Below, piece by piece: positions 34,385 through 43,870 of a stretch of 64,000 nt of DNA. Made by a program: the position numbers and the translations under genes. The stretch covers positions 434,001 to 498,000 of the forward strand of contig NZ_JAWLPU010000003.1 in NCBI RefSeq assembly GCF_036997485.1, read 5' to 3'. The DNA is from Brachyspira pilosicoli (GTDB lineage Bacteria > Spirochaetota > Brachyspiria > Brachyspirales > Brachyspiraceae). The stretch's first letter is position 1; every line of letters begins with the position of its first letter. The notes beneath the pieces were generated by a model that did no database searches, was not told where the DNA came from, and saw only the letters and a program-made list of their open reading frames with translations.

Positions 34385-36700
34385 ATGATAGAACTTACTA
34401 AAGATAAAAAGCATATTATTATCAAAAGAGACGGAAGAGAAGAACCATTTAACGAGGAAAAATTAAAAAAAGTTATTAACTGGGCTACAGATGGCAAAGA
34501 AGGCTTCACAAATGCCTTATTAGAAGGGCTAAATATAAAAATAAATGATAGAATGAAAATAGAAGTTCTATATGATGAGCTAATAAATACAGCTGTAAAT
34601 AAAATAAGTCCATTATATCCTTCTTATGATACCATAGCAGAAAAATTGTATCTTATGAAGATATATAAAGAAACATGTAAATTAAAAAAGACAGGAAGTT
34701 ATCCTCATATAAAAACTTTTTTAAAAAAAGGTGTAAAACATAAAGTATACGATAAAAATATAGTATCATTATTTTCAGATAAAGAACTTGATAAAATTAA
34801 CTCTATGATAGTTCCTGATAGGGATTTACTATTTACATATAAAGGTCTTGCTATATTTTATAGAAAGTATTGTAAAAATATAGGAAGCAAAAAGTTAGAA
34901 CTTCCCCAGATTACATATATGGTTGCTGCTATGTTTTCTTTTTATGATGATTTTTATAAGGGAAGCAATAAAGATATAGTTGAAAAAACAAAGTCAGAGA
35001 GATTAAAATATATAAAAAGAACTTATGATATGCTTTCTAAACATGAAGTGACATTTGCAACACCAAGAATAGCGAATAGTATGTCTATAAGACCTCAGCT
35101 TGCAAGCTGTATATTAAATACTCCAGATGATGATACTTGGAGTTTAAATCAAACAGATGGAAACATGGCATTATACTCAAAGTTTTCAGGCGGTATAGCT
35201 TATGATGCATCATATATAAGGGCTTCCGGCTCTACTATACAAAGCAACAGAGGGCGTTCTGATGGGCCTGTACCTTTTATTAAGCGAACAGAGCAGACAA
35301 TATCGTCATTTAATCAGGGGGGAGTGAGAAAAGGTGCTTGTGTTGTTACTTTTCCTTGGTGGCATTTAGATGTATTAGACCTTATTATGCTTAAAGATGC
35401 AGGAGGAACAGAAGATACTAGGGCAAGAAAATTAGTTTATTCTATTAGAATAAGTAATATATTGAGAGAGCGTGTTAATAAAGATGAATATATTACATTA
35501 TTTGACCCTAAAGAAACTCCGCTTCTTAATGAAGAGTTTGGAGCAAAATTTGATGTGGCTTATATGTATTATGAGAGTAAAACATCTATTAGAAAAAAGA
35601 GAATTAAAGCCAAGGACTTACTCTTTCAAATATTAAAAGTAAGACAAGAGACTGGAAACTTATACCTTACATTTGTAGATAACATTAATGAACAGAATAT
35701 GGTTAATAAATTTGTAGGGGCTTCTAATCTTTGTCAGGAGATAGTTATTCCTTCTTTCCCTTCAAAAATAATAGAAGAGAAATATGTTGTTAATGAAGAT
35801 GGAAGTTATGAGATAATACAGAGAAAGAAAAGCGGTGAAATTGGTATATGTAACTTGGTATCTGTAAACTTAATGTCTTGGGTTAATTTTAGCGAAGAGA
35901 AGAAAAAATCATTTTGCTATACTCTTTTAAGAGGATGCGATAATATTATAGACAGTCAATTTTATCCTGTAAAAGAAGGAGAGATTGCAAATAAGAAAAA
36001 TAGACCTATTGGCATAGGGGTTATTAATTATGCCAATTTATTAGCGTCAAACAAACTAAAATATACTGATAAAGAGGCATTAGAATTTACAAATAAAATA
36101 TTTGAAGATTTATATTATCACATATATGAAGCTTCTAATATATTGTCAAAAGAAAGAGGACCTTACAAAACATTTAATGAATCTAAATGGAGAGAAGGAA
36201 AAACTCCTGTACATATTTCACTTTTAAACAAAAGCTCTAATTTGAAATTTGATATAGATATGGAGAAATGGGATAGACTTGCAGAAAATATAAAAAATTA
36301 TGGAGTAAGATTTTCATTCCATGGAGCAATAGCACCAACTGCAACTTCTGGTAAAAGTGTATCAGCAACAGAAAGTATAGAACCTATAGTAGATTTATTT
36401 TTCGTAGAAGAAGGTATACAGACTCTACCAAGCTTAGCACCAAATTTGAAAAAGAATAGAGAATATTATGAAAGATGTTGGGATATACCAGCAAAAACTA
36501 TAATAGAACTTGCTGCTGTAAGACAAAGATATATAGACCAATCACAATCTTTGAATCTTTATTATGTAAAACCAGATTCTGCAAAAGAGTTATGGGATGA
36601 TATTCAGTATGCTATGGATTTGGGACTTAAAACACTTTATTATATGAAAACACCTAAATCTAATTTTGAGCTTGAAGAGGTTTGTGAGTCTTGTACTTAA
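34385..36700 (+). CDS. nrdA: class I ribonucleotide reductase alpha subunit
   Basis: Catalytic subunit reducing ribonucleoside diphosphates. An N-terminal ATP-cone (about 10-95, KRDGREEPFNEEKL) suggests dATP activity control. Active-site residues are visible: Cys242 (LASCIL), Asn448/Cys450/Glu452 (NLCQE), Cys489 (GICNLVSVNL), the radical-transfer tyrosines in LNLYYVKPD and a C-terminal CESC redox pair. At 771 residues it is of normal size. Operon with nrdB; strong terminator after it. Confidence 0.95.
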   Translation: MIELTKDKKHIIIKRDGREEPFNEEKLKKVINWATDGKEGFTNALLEGLNIKINDRMKIEVLYDELINTAVNKISPLYPSYDTIAEKLYLMKIYKETCKLKKTGSYPHIKTFLKKGVKHKVYDKNIVSLFSDKELDKINSMIVPDRDLLFTYKGLAIFYRKYCKNIGSKKLELPQITYMVAAMFSFYDDFYKGSNKDIVEKTKSERLKYIKRTYDMLSKHEVTFATPRIANSMSIRPQLASCILNTPDDDTWSLNQTDGNMALYSKFSGGIAYDASYIRASGSTIQSNRGRSDGPVPFIKRTEQTISSFNQGGVRKGACVVTFPWWHLDVLDLIMLKDAGGTEDTRARKLVYSIRISNILRERVNKDEYITLFDPKETPLLNEEFGAKFDVAYMYYESKTSIRKKRIKAKDLLFQILKVRQETGNLYLTFVDNINEQNMVNKFVGASNLCQEIVIPSFPSKIIEEKYVVNEDGSYEIIQRKKSGEIGICNLVSVNLMSWVNFSEEKKKSFCYTLLRGCDNIIDSQFYPVKEGEIANKKNRPIGIGVINYANLLASNKLKYTDKEALEFTNKIFEDLYYHIYEASNILSKERGPYKTFNESKWREGKTPVHISLLNKSSNLKFDIDMEKWDRLAENIKNYGVRFSFHGAIAPTATSGKSVSATESIEPIVDLFFVEEGIQTLPSLAPNLKKNREYYERCWDIPAKTIIELAAVRQRYIDQSQSLNLYYVKPDSAKELWDDIQYAMDLGLKTLYYMKTPKSNFELEEVCESCT

Positions 36701-36726
36701 TAATTAATAAAAAATAATAATAAATA

Positions 36727-36760
36727 AAAGCCCTATAATAATTATAGGGCTTTATTTTTT
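36727..36760 (+). terminator. intrinsic terminator of nrdBA
   Basis: AAAGCCCTATAAT and ATTATAGGGCTTT pair perfectly over 13 bases around a single A, followed by ATTTTTTT. Starts 26 bases after the nrdA stop. Confidence 0.88.
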
Positions 36761-36787
36761 TATTTAATATTTTTTATATAAATACAT

Positions 36788-36823
36788 AAAAAACCGCTAT
36801 AACCTTTTTCAAGATTACAGCGG
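36788..36823 (-). terminator. intrinsic terminator of the thrS-infC-rpmI-rplT operon
   Basis: On the minus strand CCGCTGTAATC, an eight-base loop, GGTTATAGCGG and a TTTTTT tail; eleven pairs including two G-T wobbles. It lies about 33 bases after the rplT stop. Confidence 0.85.
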
Positions 36824-36856
36824 ATACATATTGTAAATATTTTTTAACTTTTTATT

Positions 36857-37210
36857 TTAAGCAAGTGCTTTTTTAGCTACCTCAACAACAGCTTCAAACG
36901 CTTTATAATCATCAATAGCTAAATTAGATAAAGCTTTTCTATCTATTAAAACATTAGCTTTTTTAAGACCATTAATAAACTTACTGTAAGATATACCTAA
37001 AGGTCTGCATGCAGCATTGATACGAAGAGTCCATAATCTTCTCATCATTCTCTTTTTCTGTCTTCTATCACGGTAAGCGTATTTTAAGCCTCTTATTACA
37101 GCTTCTTTAGCCTGCTTAGTTTGCTTGCTATGAGAACCATAATAGCCCTTAGCCATTTTTAATATTTTTTTAACTTTTTTCTTTCTTACTATTCCGCTAA
37201 CTGCTCTCAT
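36857..37210 (-). CDS. rplT: 50S ribosomal protein L20
   Basis: The 117-residue primary 23S rRNA-binding protein L20, identified by the basic N-terminus and [16 protein letters not shown], then [18 protein letters not shown]. In several bacteria L20 also represses its own operon by binding the mRNA. Last gene of the operon, 18 bases after rpmI, followed by a terminator. Confidence 0.97.
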   Translation of the reverse strand: MRAVSGIVRKKKVKKILKMAKGYYGSHSKQTKQAKEAVIRGLKYAYRDRRQKKRMMRRLWTLRINAACRPLGISYSKFINGLKKANVLIDRKALSNLAIDDYKAFEAVVEVAKKALA

Positions 37211-37228
37211 TTTAGTCTCCTTTTAGTT

Positions 37229-37432
37229 TTATCTGCCATAAGGCATTAATCTTGGCATTTCTAACATATTAGTATCATCAGCAATTTTTGCTTTACGATA
37301 CTTTCTTTTAGTATCAGGTCTTTTGCTTAAAAACTTATGGCTACCAAATGCATGAGCAAACTTTACTTTACCAGTCTTAGAGAATCTAAAACGTTTTTTA
37401 GCACCGCTTTTTGTCTTTAACTTTTGTTTCAT
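37229..37432 (-). CDS. rpmI: 50S ribosomal protein L35
   Basis: A 67-residue basic protein with the L35 signature KSGAKKRFRFSKTGKVK and the C-terminal MLEMPRLMPYGR. Normal length. An AAAGGA ribosome site precedes the ATG. It lies between infC and rplT, the conserved order. The 97-base gap upstream holds a hairpin that may be regulatory. Confidence 0.97.
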   Translation of the reverse strand: MKQKLKTKSGAKKRFRFSKTGKVKFAHAFGSHKFLSKRPDTKRKYRKAKIADDTNMLEMPRLMPYGR

Positions 37433-37474
37433 AAACTAATATCCTTTAAAAATTATATTTACTATATGCTCAAT

Positions 37475-37500
37475 CTACCCGTATGATAAGTACGAAGTAG
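37475..37500 (-). promoter_or_regulatory. hairpin in the infC-rpmI intercistronic region, possible L20 site
   Basis: CTAC-C-CGTA, a seven-base loop, TACG-AA-GTAG: eight pairs with a small internal loop, between infC and rpmI. In E. coli and Firmicutes L20 represses translation by binding structured mRNA in this operon. Position fits; whether it resembles the 23S rRNA site was not computed. Confidence 0.35.
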
Positions 37501-37529
37501 TTAGTGGGCTTAAATTATATTATACTTAC

Positions 37530-38117
37530 TTACTCTTCAGTATCATTAGAAATTTCTTTTTTGGAAATTTCTTCATCTTCAAAAGAAGCTTTTTTCATTT
37601 TTATTGGATTAAGCACTGCAGAAAGATTTTTTCCTTCTAACTTAGCAGGTTTTTCTGTAGAAGCTTCATTTTCCAAATCTTGTATAATTTTATTAATAAG
37701 GTCATAACCGAATTCTGTATGAGCCATTTCCCTTCCTCTAAACATGACAGTTATTTTTACCTTATTGCCTTCATCTAAGAATTCACGAATATGTTTCATT
37801 TTAAAGTTGTAATCATGTATGCTTATTTGAGGACGCATTTTAATTTCTTTAAGCTGAACAGACTTCTGTTTTTTCTTAGCTTCTTTATTTTTCTTTTGAA
37901 TATCAAATTTATACTTTCCATAATTGATAATCTTACAAACAGGAGGGTCTGCCGTAGGAACTATCTCAACTAAATCTGAATCTTCTTCCTTGGCTAATGC
38001 TAAAGCATCTTTTATATTCATTACTCCAAGGTTTCCTCTCTTATCATGCACTACTCTAACTTCTGGTGCAGTAATAAACTGATTAATTCTCTCTCCTTCT
38101 TTTTTTACTGTTGCCAT
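37530..38117 (-). CDS. infC: translation initiation factor IF-3
   Basis: Binds the 30S subunit and checks start-codon selection. The 195 residues have an N-terminal domain (about 8-75, INQFITAPEVRVV) and a C-terminal domain (about 85-170, KMRPQISIHDYNFKMKHIREFL and MFRGREMAH). A ~25-residue acidic Ser/Glu tail (EDEEISKKEISNDTEE) extends it slightly. It starts with ATG here, not the AUU of E. coli. GAGG lies upstream, 12 bases after the thrS stop. Confidence 0.96.
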   Translation of the reverse strand: MATVKKEGERINQFITAPEVRVVHDKRGNLGVMNIKDALALAKEEDSDLVEIVPTADPPVCKIINYGKYKFDIQKKNKEAKKKQKSVQLKEIKMRPQISIHDYNFKMKHIREFLDEGNKVKITVMFRGREMAHTEFGYDLINKIIQDLENEASTEKPAKLEGKNLSAVLNPIKMKKASFEDEEISKKEISNDTEE

Positions 38118-38129
38118 TATTTAGCTACC

Positions 38130-40061
38130 TCATTTAGTAGTAAATATAGAATCATTCATTCTCTCCTTAGATTCTTTCTGTAGTTTTTCCATAAACTCAG
38201 TTAAATCCATATCTTTTATTTCTTGTGAAGAACGTGTTCTAATAGATAATTTACCATTAGAAACTTCTTCTGCTCCTATTATAACTGTATATGGAGTTCT
38301 TTGCAAGCGATATTTTTTTATCTTAGTACCTAAATTATCATTACTTTCATCAATTTCTACTCTGAAACCTGCTTCTTTTAACTTTTTAGCTACTTCATGA
38401 ACTCTATTTATTTGTGCTTCTTCATTAAGAACATTAACAACAGCAACCTGTATTGGAGATAACCACAACGGGAACTTACCATTATAATGCTCTACCAATA
38501 TACCTATAAAACGCTCCATTGAACCAAGTATAGCTCTATGAAGCATTACAGGAGTATGTTTTTTACCGTCTTTACCCTCATAACTAATCTCAAATCTCAT
38601 AGGAAGGGAGAAGTCAACTTGTAAAGTACCGCATTGCCAGTTTCTGTCAAGAACATCTTTAATATTGAAGTCTATTTTAGGACCATAGAAAGCTCCGTCG
38701 CCTTCATTAACTTTGTAGCTTATGCCAAGTTTATCCAAAGCATTCATTAAAGATTTAGTAGCAAGCTCCCAAATCTCATCGCTTCCTATTGATTTTGCTG
38801 GTCTTGTAGAAACAAATATCTCAAAGTCCTTAAAACCAAAATCTTTATATACAGATAAATAATATTCTATAGTGTTAATAATCTCATCGCCTAATTGCTC
38901 TTCTGTACAGAATATATGAGCATCATCTTGAGTGAAAGCTCTCACTCTAAATAGTCCATGCAAAGCTCCAGAAAGCTCATGTCTATGTACAAAGCCTAAC
39001 TCAGCAACTCTTAAAGGCAAATCTCTATAACTATGTATATTAGAATTATAAACAATCAAACCGCCTGGGCAGTTCATAGGTTTTACAGCATATTTAGTGT
39101 CATCAATTTCTGTAAAATACATATTTTCTTTATAGTTATCCCAGTGTCCGCTTCTATGCCATAACTCTTCATTAAGTATAGCAGGAGTTTTAATCTCAAC
39201 GTATCCGCGTTTATCATTTTCATTTCTTATATATGATTCAACTGCCTTATAAATAATCATACCATTAGGATGCCAGAAAGGAAAACCAGGGCCTTCATCA
39301 TGGAAACTAAATAAGTTTAATTCTTTACCTAATTTTCTATGGTCTCTTTCTTTTGCTTCTTTAAGTTTTTTAAGATATTTATCTAATGCTTCTTTACTTT
39401 CAAAAGCAGTACCATATATACGAGAAAGCATTTTATTGTTTGAGTCGCCTCTCCAATAGCTTCCTGCAACAGACATAAGTTTATAAGATTTTATATAGCC
39501 TGTTGAAGGTACATGCGGTCCGCGGCAAAGGTCTATAAAATCGCCTTGTTCATAGAATGATACAGTATCTGCATCTATGCCTTCTATAATTTCAACTTTA
39601 TATGGTTCATTTGCCTTTTTAAAATATTCTATAGCTTCATCTTTTTTCATTACTTTTCTTACTACAGGAATATTTTCTTTTACTATTTTTTTCATTTCAT
39701 CTTCTATTTTTGGCAAATCCTCTTCTGTAAAAGGTTTCTCAGCATCAAAGTCGTAATAAAAACCGTCTTTAATAGCTGGTCCTATAGTAACTTGAGTATT
39801 AGGATAAAGCCTTCTTACTGCCTGAGCCATTAGGTGGCTTGTAGAGTGTCTTAATATTTCAAGCCCCTCTTCGGTGGTGTTAAGTATCAATTCTAAATCG
39901 CCGTCTGTTTCAGGCGTATATGTAAGATCAACTTGTGTTCCATTAAACTTTGCTGCTACTGCATCTTTTGAATCTTTTTTTACGTTTTGTTTAAGGAAGT
40001 CTAATAAAGACTCTCCATGAGACAAGTCATAAGACTGTCCTAAATAATTAATTTTTGACAT
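38130..40061 (-). CDS. thrS: threonyl-tRNA synthetase
   Basis: Class II synthetase charging tRNA-Thr, with editing of mischarged serine. The 643 residues comprise TGS (about 1-62), the editing domain (about 65-220; HSTSHLMAQAVRRLYP), a catalytic core with zinc ligands (NCPGG; motif 2 HRHELSGALHGLFRVRAFTQ; HRAILGSMERF motif 3) and an anticodon-binding domain. First gene of the operon with infC, rpmI and rplT; AGAGGTG before the ATG. Confidence 0.97.
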   Translation of the reverse strand: MSKINYLGQSYDLSHGESLLDFLKQNVKKDSKDAVAAKFNGTQVDLTYTPETDGDLELILNTTEEGLEILRHSTSHLMAQAVRRLYPNTQVTIGPAIKDGFYYDFDAEKPFTEEDLPKIEDEMKKIVKENIPVVRKVMKKDEAIEYFKKANEPYKVEIIEGIDADTVSFYEQGDFIDLCRGPHVPSTGYIKSYKLMSVAGSYWRGDSNNKMLSRIYGTAFESKEALDKYLKKLKEAKERDHRKLGKELNLFSFHDEGPGFPFWHPNGMIIYKAVESYIRNENDKRGYVEIKTPAILNEELWHRSGHWDNYKENMYFTEIDDTKYAVKPMNCPGGLIVYNSNIHSYRDLPLRVAELGFVHRHELSGALHGLFRVRAFTQDDAHIFCTEEQLGDEIINTIEYYLSVYKDFGFKDFEIFVSTRPAKSIGSDEIWELATKSLMNALDKLGISYKVNEGDGAFYGPKIDFNIKDVLDRNWQCGTLQVDFSLPMRFEISYEGKDGKKHTPVMLHRAILGSMERFIGILVEHYNGKFPLWLSPIQVAVVNVLNEEAQINRVHEVAKKLKEAGFRVEIDESNDNLGTKIKKYRLQRTPYTVIIGAEEVSNGKLSIRTRSSQEIKDMDLTEFMEKLQKESKERMNDSIFTTK

Positions 40062-40120
40062 AATAACACCTCTTTGAATTGATACTTTATTATTTACAAT
40101 ATATGCAAATAATTTGAAAC

Positions 40121-40148
40121 ATTATAACATATTTTGTTTTATAGTCAA
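40121..40148 (-). promoter_or_regulatory. promoter of thrS-infC-rpmI-rplT
   Basis: Minus strand TTGACT (40148-40143), 16-base spacer, TATAAT (40126-40121), leaving a leader of about 50 bases. No T-box or tRNA-like leader was seen. Confidence 0.7.
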
Positions 40149-40212
40149 TTATTTTTAATATACTATAAATATCTAACCAATATAGTTTTTTCTATGTAAA
40201 TAAATATTTAAA

Positions 40213-40244
40213 ATAAAAGACTGACATACAAAACTATGCCAGCC
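40213..40244 (-). terminator. intrinsic terminator of pepF
   Basis: On the minus strand GGCTGGCATA, six-base loop, TATGTCAGTC, then TTTTATTTT. Ten pairs with two G-T wobbles, about 30 bases after the pepF stop. Confidence 0.75.
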
Positions 40245-40274
40245 TTACAAAATCAAAACTAATAATAAATCAAA

Positions 40275-42095
40275 TCAATTTAACGCTTTTAATTCTTCTA
40301 CCTCTTTAGAAAATAGTTTTAAAGCACTCTCTACCACATCAGGCTTAGTCATATCAACACCAGCCACTTTTAGGTTTTCTATAGGAGTTCTGCTTCCTCC
40401 GCTCCTTAAGAATTTTAAATAGTTATCTCTGTTTGTGTAGTCATTTTTAGCATTGCCTTCAAGTACTCCATTAGATAAAGCAACAGCAGCAGACATACCA
40501 GTAGCATATTTATAAACATAAAACGAACGATAGAAATGAGGTATTCTCAAAGCCTCTAAATCGCTTGTCTCTTCAAGAACAGATTTCTCTCCAAAATATT
40601 TTTTTAGTAAGTCCTTATAAACATTTCTTATAAGCTCTAATGTTGTAGGGTTGCCTTCTTCTGCCTCTTTGTGAATGATATGCTCAAACTCTGCAAACAT
40701 TGTCTGTCTAAACACTGTAGCAACAAATCCGTTTATGTCTTTATTGAGTAAAAATGCCTTAACTTCTTTTTTGCTTTCATTTTGCATTAAATAATTAAAT
40801 AAAAGTTTTTCATTGAAAGTAGATGCAACTTCAGCTTCAAAGATAGTATAGTCGTGATGTTGGAAAGGGTTATTTTTTCTGCTGTAATAGCTATGCATAC
40901 TATGTCCTGCCTCATGAGCTAAAGTAAATACTGATTCAATGCTTTCATCTCTGAAGTTCATTAATATATAAGGCTCTGATGTATAGCAGCCAGCTGAGAA
41001 TGCTCCGCTTGTTTTGCCTTTATTCTCATATTTATCAACCCATCTTGAATTAAGACCTTTTGTAAGAGTTGATACATATTCTTCACCCAGTGGTGATAAA
41101 GCTTTATTTAAAACATCTATTGCCTCATCAAACGTATGATGTAGCTTAACATCTTTTACCACTGGGGCATATTTGTCATATTGCCTAAAGTCGTTAATAC
41201 CTAATTTATTAGCACAATATTCGTAGTAGCTATGAAGTGCAGGCAAAGCATTATGCACACTCTCAATTAAACTGTCATAAACACTTACAGGTATATCATC
41301 AGCAAATAGTTCCATCTCGCGTACGCTGTTATAATTTCTTATTCTAGCGTCAAATATATCCTGCTTTATTTGGCTTGCATAAAGTTCTGCTAATGTATTT
41401 TTGTGTTTATCATATTCTTTATAAAATTGATTGTAGCTGTTTTTTCTTATTTCTCTGTCGTGACTTTCTTGAAAACTTGAAAATGTTGCATGAGTTAGAG
41501 GAGTTTTTTTGCCGTTATGTTCTAATTCTCCAAAGTCTAAATCGGCATCATTTAAAGTGTCAAATACATTTGAAGCCGTTGAAGATAATTCTCCTTGAAG
41601 AGCTAATATTCTCTCCTCTTTCTCTGACAATGTATGAGGTTTGTATTTTAATATGTTTCTTAAATAAATTAAATAATCTTTTAATACTTCATCTTTCAAA
41701 AAACTATTAATCTTTTCATCATCAATGCTCATTAACTCAGGCTCAAAATAGCTCATATTAGCAGATATTTCTGAAGAGAGTTTTGCAAATCTTGCAACTT
41801 TTATATTAGAATCATTATTAGTTAAATCTTCTGTTTGTTTTAAAAATGCATAAGAGCCTAATTTTTCTAAAACAATAGAAGCCTTCATTATAGTGTCTAA
41901 TATATTTTTTAATTCAGCTGCTGAGCTAGATAATTTTCCTTTAAACTTACTAACTTCCTTTGAAAAATCTTCCATTGATTTAAAATCTTTTTCAAACTCT
42001 TCATCGTTTTTATATAATAAACTCAAATCCCAAGTATCTTCTATTTTTACATCTTTTCTTTCTATTAAAGTATTTGATTTATTTTCATTGCTCAT
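40275..42095 (-). CDS. pepF: oligoendopeptidase F (M3 family)
   Basis: Cytoplasmic zinc metallopeptidase that degrades oligopeptides. The 606 residues carry the HExxH site as LAHEAGHSMHSYYS around residue 390, with the third ligand glutamate in the FEAEVASTFNEKLL stretch that follows. Family-typical phrases include CYTSEPYILMNF and GVDMTKPDVVESAL. No signal peptide. Single gene with its own terminator. Confidence 0.95.
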   Translation of the reverse strand: MSNENKSNTLIERKDVKIEDTWDLSLLYKNDEEFEKDFKSMEDFSKEVSKFKGKLSSSAAELKNILDTIMKASIVLEKLGSYAFLKQTEDLTNNDSNIKVARFAKLSSEISANMSYFEPELMSIDDEKINSFLKDEVLKDYLIYLRNILKYKPHTLSEKEERILALQGELSSTASNVFDTLNDADLDFGELEHNGKKTPLTHATFSSFQESHDREIRKNSYNQFYKEYDKHKNTLAELYASQIKQDIFDARIRNYNSVREMELFADDIPVSVYDSLIESVHNALPALHSYYEYCANKLGINDFRQYDKYAPVVKDVKLHHTFDEAIDVLNKALSPLGEEYVSTLTKGLNSRWVDKYENKGKTSGAFSAGCYTSEPYILMNFRDESIESVFTLAHEAGHSMHSYYSRKNNPFQHHDYTIFEAEVASTFNEKLLFNYLMQNESKKEVKAFLLNKDINGFVATVFRQTMFAEFEHIIHKEAEEGNPTTLELIRNVYKDLLKKYFGEKSVLEETSDLEALRIPHFYRSFYVYKYATGMSAAVALSNGVLEGNAKNDYTNRDNYLKFLRSGGSRTPIENLKVAGVDMTKPDVVESALKLFSKEVEELKALN

Positions 42096-42232
42096 ATAAT
42101 ATTCACTCCTTAATAATATTTTTTATAAAAACATATTTAACCGATGTTTGTAAATTATAACATAATATATAGTTTTACAAAATAAGAAATAAATATATAA
42201 TAGTATAAAATATTTATTTTGGAAATATTATC

Positions 42233-42565
42233 TTGGAACAATATATTATTGTTAATAAAAAAACAACTGAAGAGCAAATTAAAGCATTAAATGAAATTAT
42301 AAAAAATAATAATTTGTATAAATTAAATAATGAATTAGAAAAAATATTATATAATGAATTAAAAGCCGGAAACAAAATAAGAGAAATATCCGTTGGCGGT
42401 TTTGGAGATGAAAAACATTTATATATTTTTCTAAATAAAACTTTCATTACTAAAATAGTGAAGAATTGTAATAATATAAAATATATAGAAATTAATGATC
42501 CTCATTATTGGAAGGCAGAATATACAGATATAAAAAATAAACAAACTATAGCCTGTCCTTTTTAA
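42233..42565 (+). CDS. small hypothetical protein (TTG start)
   Basis: Not recognised. A 110-residue Asn/Lys/Ile-rich soluble protein without signal or membrane segment. The TTG start has GGAAA eight bases upstream. A glycine-containing centre (REISVGGFGDEKHLYIFL) suggests a small alpha/beta fold. The next hypothetical gene begins 25 bases later, so they are likely cotranscribed. Confidence 0.6.
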   Translation: MEQYIIVNKKTTEEQIKALNEIIKNNNLYKLNNELEKILYNELKAGNKIREISVGGFGDEKHLYIFLNKTFITKIVKNCNNIKYIEINDPHYWKAEYTDIKNKQTIACPF

Positions 42566-42590
42566 AAACTATAACATAAGGAGATTTACA

Positions 42591-42965
42591 ATGGAAACTT
42601 TAAACTTTAGTAATATAGAACAAATAATGACATTTTATCTAATATTTAATTTTATAATATTTGTATGTTTAATATATATAGTATTATCTTTAATATTTAG
42701 ATTGATTCCAAAAAAGAAAGAAGAAAATAAAAAAGAAGATATAAAACAAAAACAAATACAAAAAAATAAAAATATAAAAAGAAGAAAAAAGAAAGATATA
42801 ATCGAACTATTCTGGACTGAAGATAAAAATAGTAAATCAAAAACTATTATCAAAAGAGTTATTTTTATATTTTTTATAATATTTACATCATACTACATAT
42901 TTAATTCTATAAGTTTTATTATAGCAAATATTGATATTGTAAAAAGGGTTTTAAAAATAGAATAA
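42591..42965 (+). CDS. small two-TM hypothetical membrane protein
   Basis: Not recognised. The 124 residues contain a hydrophobic segment near 14-38, a strongly basic Lys-rich cytoplasmic stretch (about 40-72) and a second hydrophobic segment near 90-115, so it should be an inner-membrane protein. AAGGAG precedes the ATG. Probably second in a two-gene unit with the preceding hypothetical. Confidence 0.65.
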   Translation: METLNFSNIEQIMTFYLIFNFIIFVCLIYIVLSLIFRLIPKKKEENKKEDIKQKQIQKNKNIKRRKKKDIIELFWTEDKNSKSKTIIKRVIFIFFIIFTSYYIFNSISFIIANIDIVKRVLKIE

Positions 42966-43045
42966 AGTTTTAGTATTCTTTATTAATTATCAAAAATAAT
43001 ATTTATGCTATTGATAATTTTTATTTTTATATTAAACTCTTTTCC

Positions 43046-43780
43046 ATGATTATATTTAGCATATTTTATATTTTATTAAATGTACTTTTTACTATTATTT
43101 TATTTATAGTAGCTTTAATTTTATTTATTTTGGTGAGGCCTTTTAGTAAAACTCTTTCAATAAAGATTACTCATAATATAGCGAAATTGTGGGGAACTTT
43201 TTTAATGAAAAGTGCTTTTATTTCTTTTGATATAGAAGGCAGAGAGAATTATGATTATAAACAAACCTATTTAATAACTCCAAATCATCAAAGTGCCTTT
43301 GACATATTTTGTTGTTTTGCAATATTTAAAGGTATGTTTGCATTTGTTTCTAAAGATACTTATGGAAAAGTGCCTATGGTTGGGTTTGGTATGAGTTTGG
43401 CTAATTATATATTTGTAAAGAGGGGTACTATAGGGGCAGCTAAATCTATAGATGATATGGAAGACAGATTAAAATCAAAAACTAGTATTATCATATATCC
43501 GGAAGGTACTAGAAGCAAAGACGGAGAGATTAAAAAACCAAAAAGAGGAATATTAAAAATTGCTGAAAGATGTGAAGATGTAGCAGTACTTCCTGTTGTT
43601 ATATATGGTACTAAAGATATTATGAAAGCAAAAAGTTTTGTATTAAAGCCGTTTAAGAAAATAAAGATAAGATTTTTAGAGCCTTTCTACTTTAAAGATA
43701 TAGAAGGCGATGATAATGCTAAATTAGATTACTGGCATAACATAATGACAAAAAACTATGATGAATTGAGAAATAAATAA
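43046..43780 (+). CDS. plsC: 1-acyl-sn-glycerol-3-phosphate acyltransferase (PlsC family)
   Basis: Membrane enzyme that acylates lysophosphatidate to phosphatidate. The 244 residues begin with a transmembrane helix (about 5-30), then the catalytic NHQSAFD (His81, Asp86) and the phosphate-binding YPEGTRSKDG near residue 150. Length is normal for PlsC. There is no obvious ribosome site before the ATG. The gene appears to be alone. Confidence 0.88.
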   Translation: MIIFSIFYILLNVLFTIILFIVALILFILVRPFSKTLSIKITHNIAKLWGTFLMKSAFISFDIEGRENYDYKQTYLITPNHQSAFDIFCCFAIFKGMFAFVSKDTYGKVPMVGFGMSLANYIFVKRGTIGAAKSIDDMEDRLKSKTSIIIYPEGTRSKDGEIKKPKRGILKIAERCEDVAVLPVVIYGTKDIMKAKSFVLKPFKKIKIRFLEPFYFKDIEGDDNAKLDYWHNIMTKNYDELRNK

Positions 43781-43870
43781 AATCTAATATATAATTTTTA
43801 TTCTTTTTGTAATGCTTAAATTATTGACATTATAACTATAATATAGTACCTTAAAAATATAGGTGTTGGT

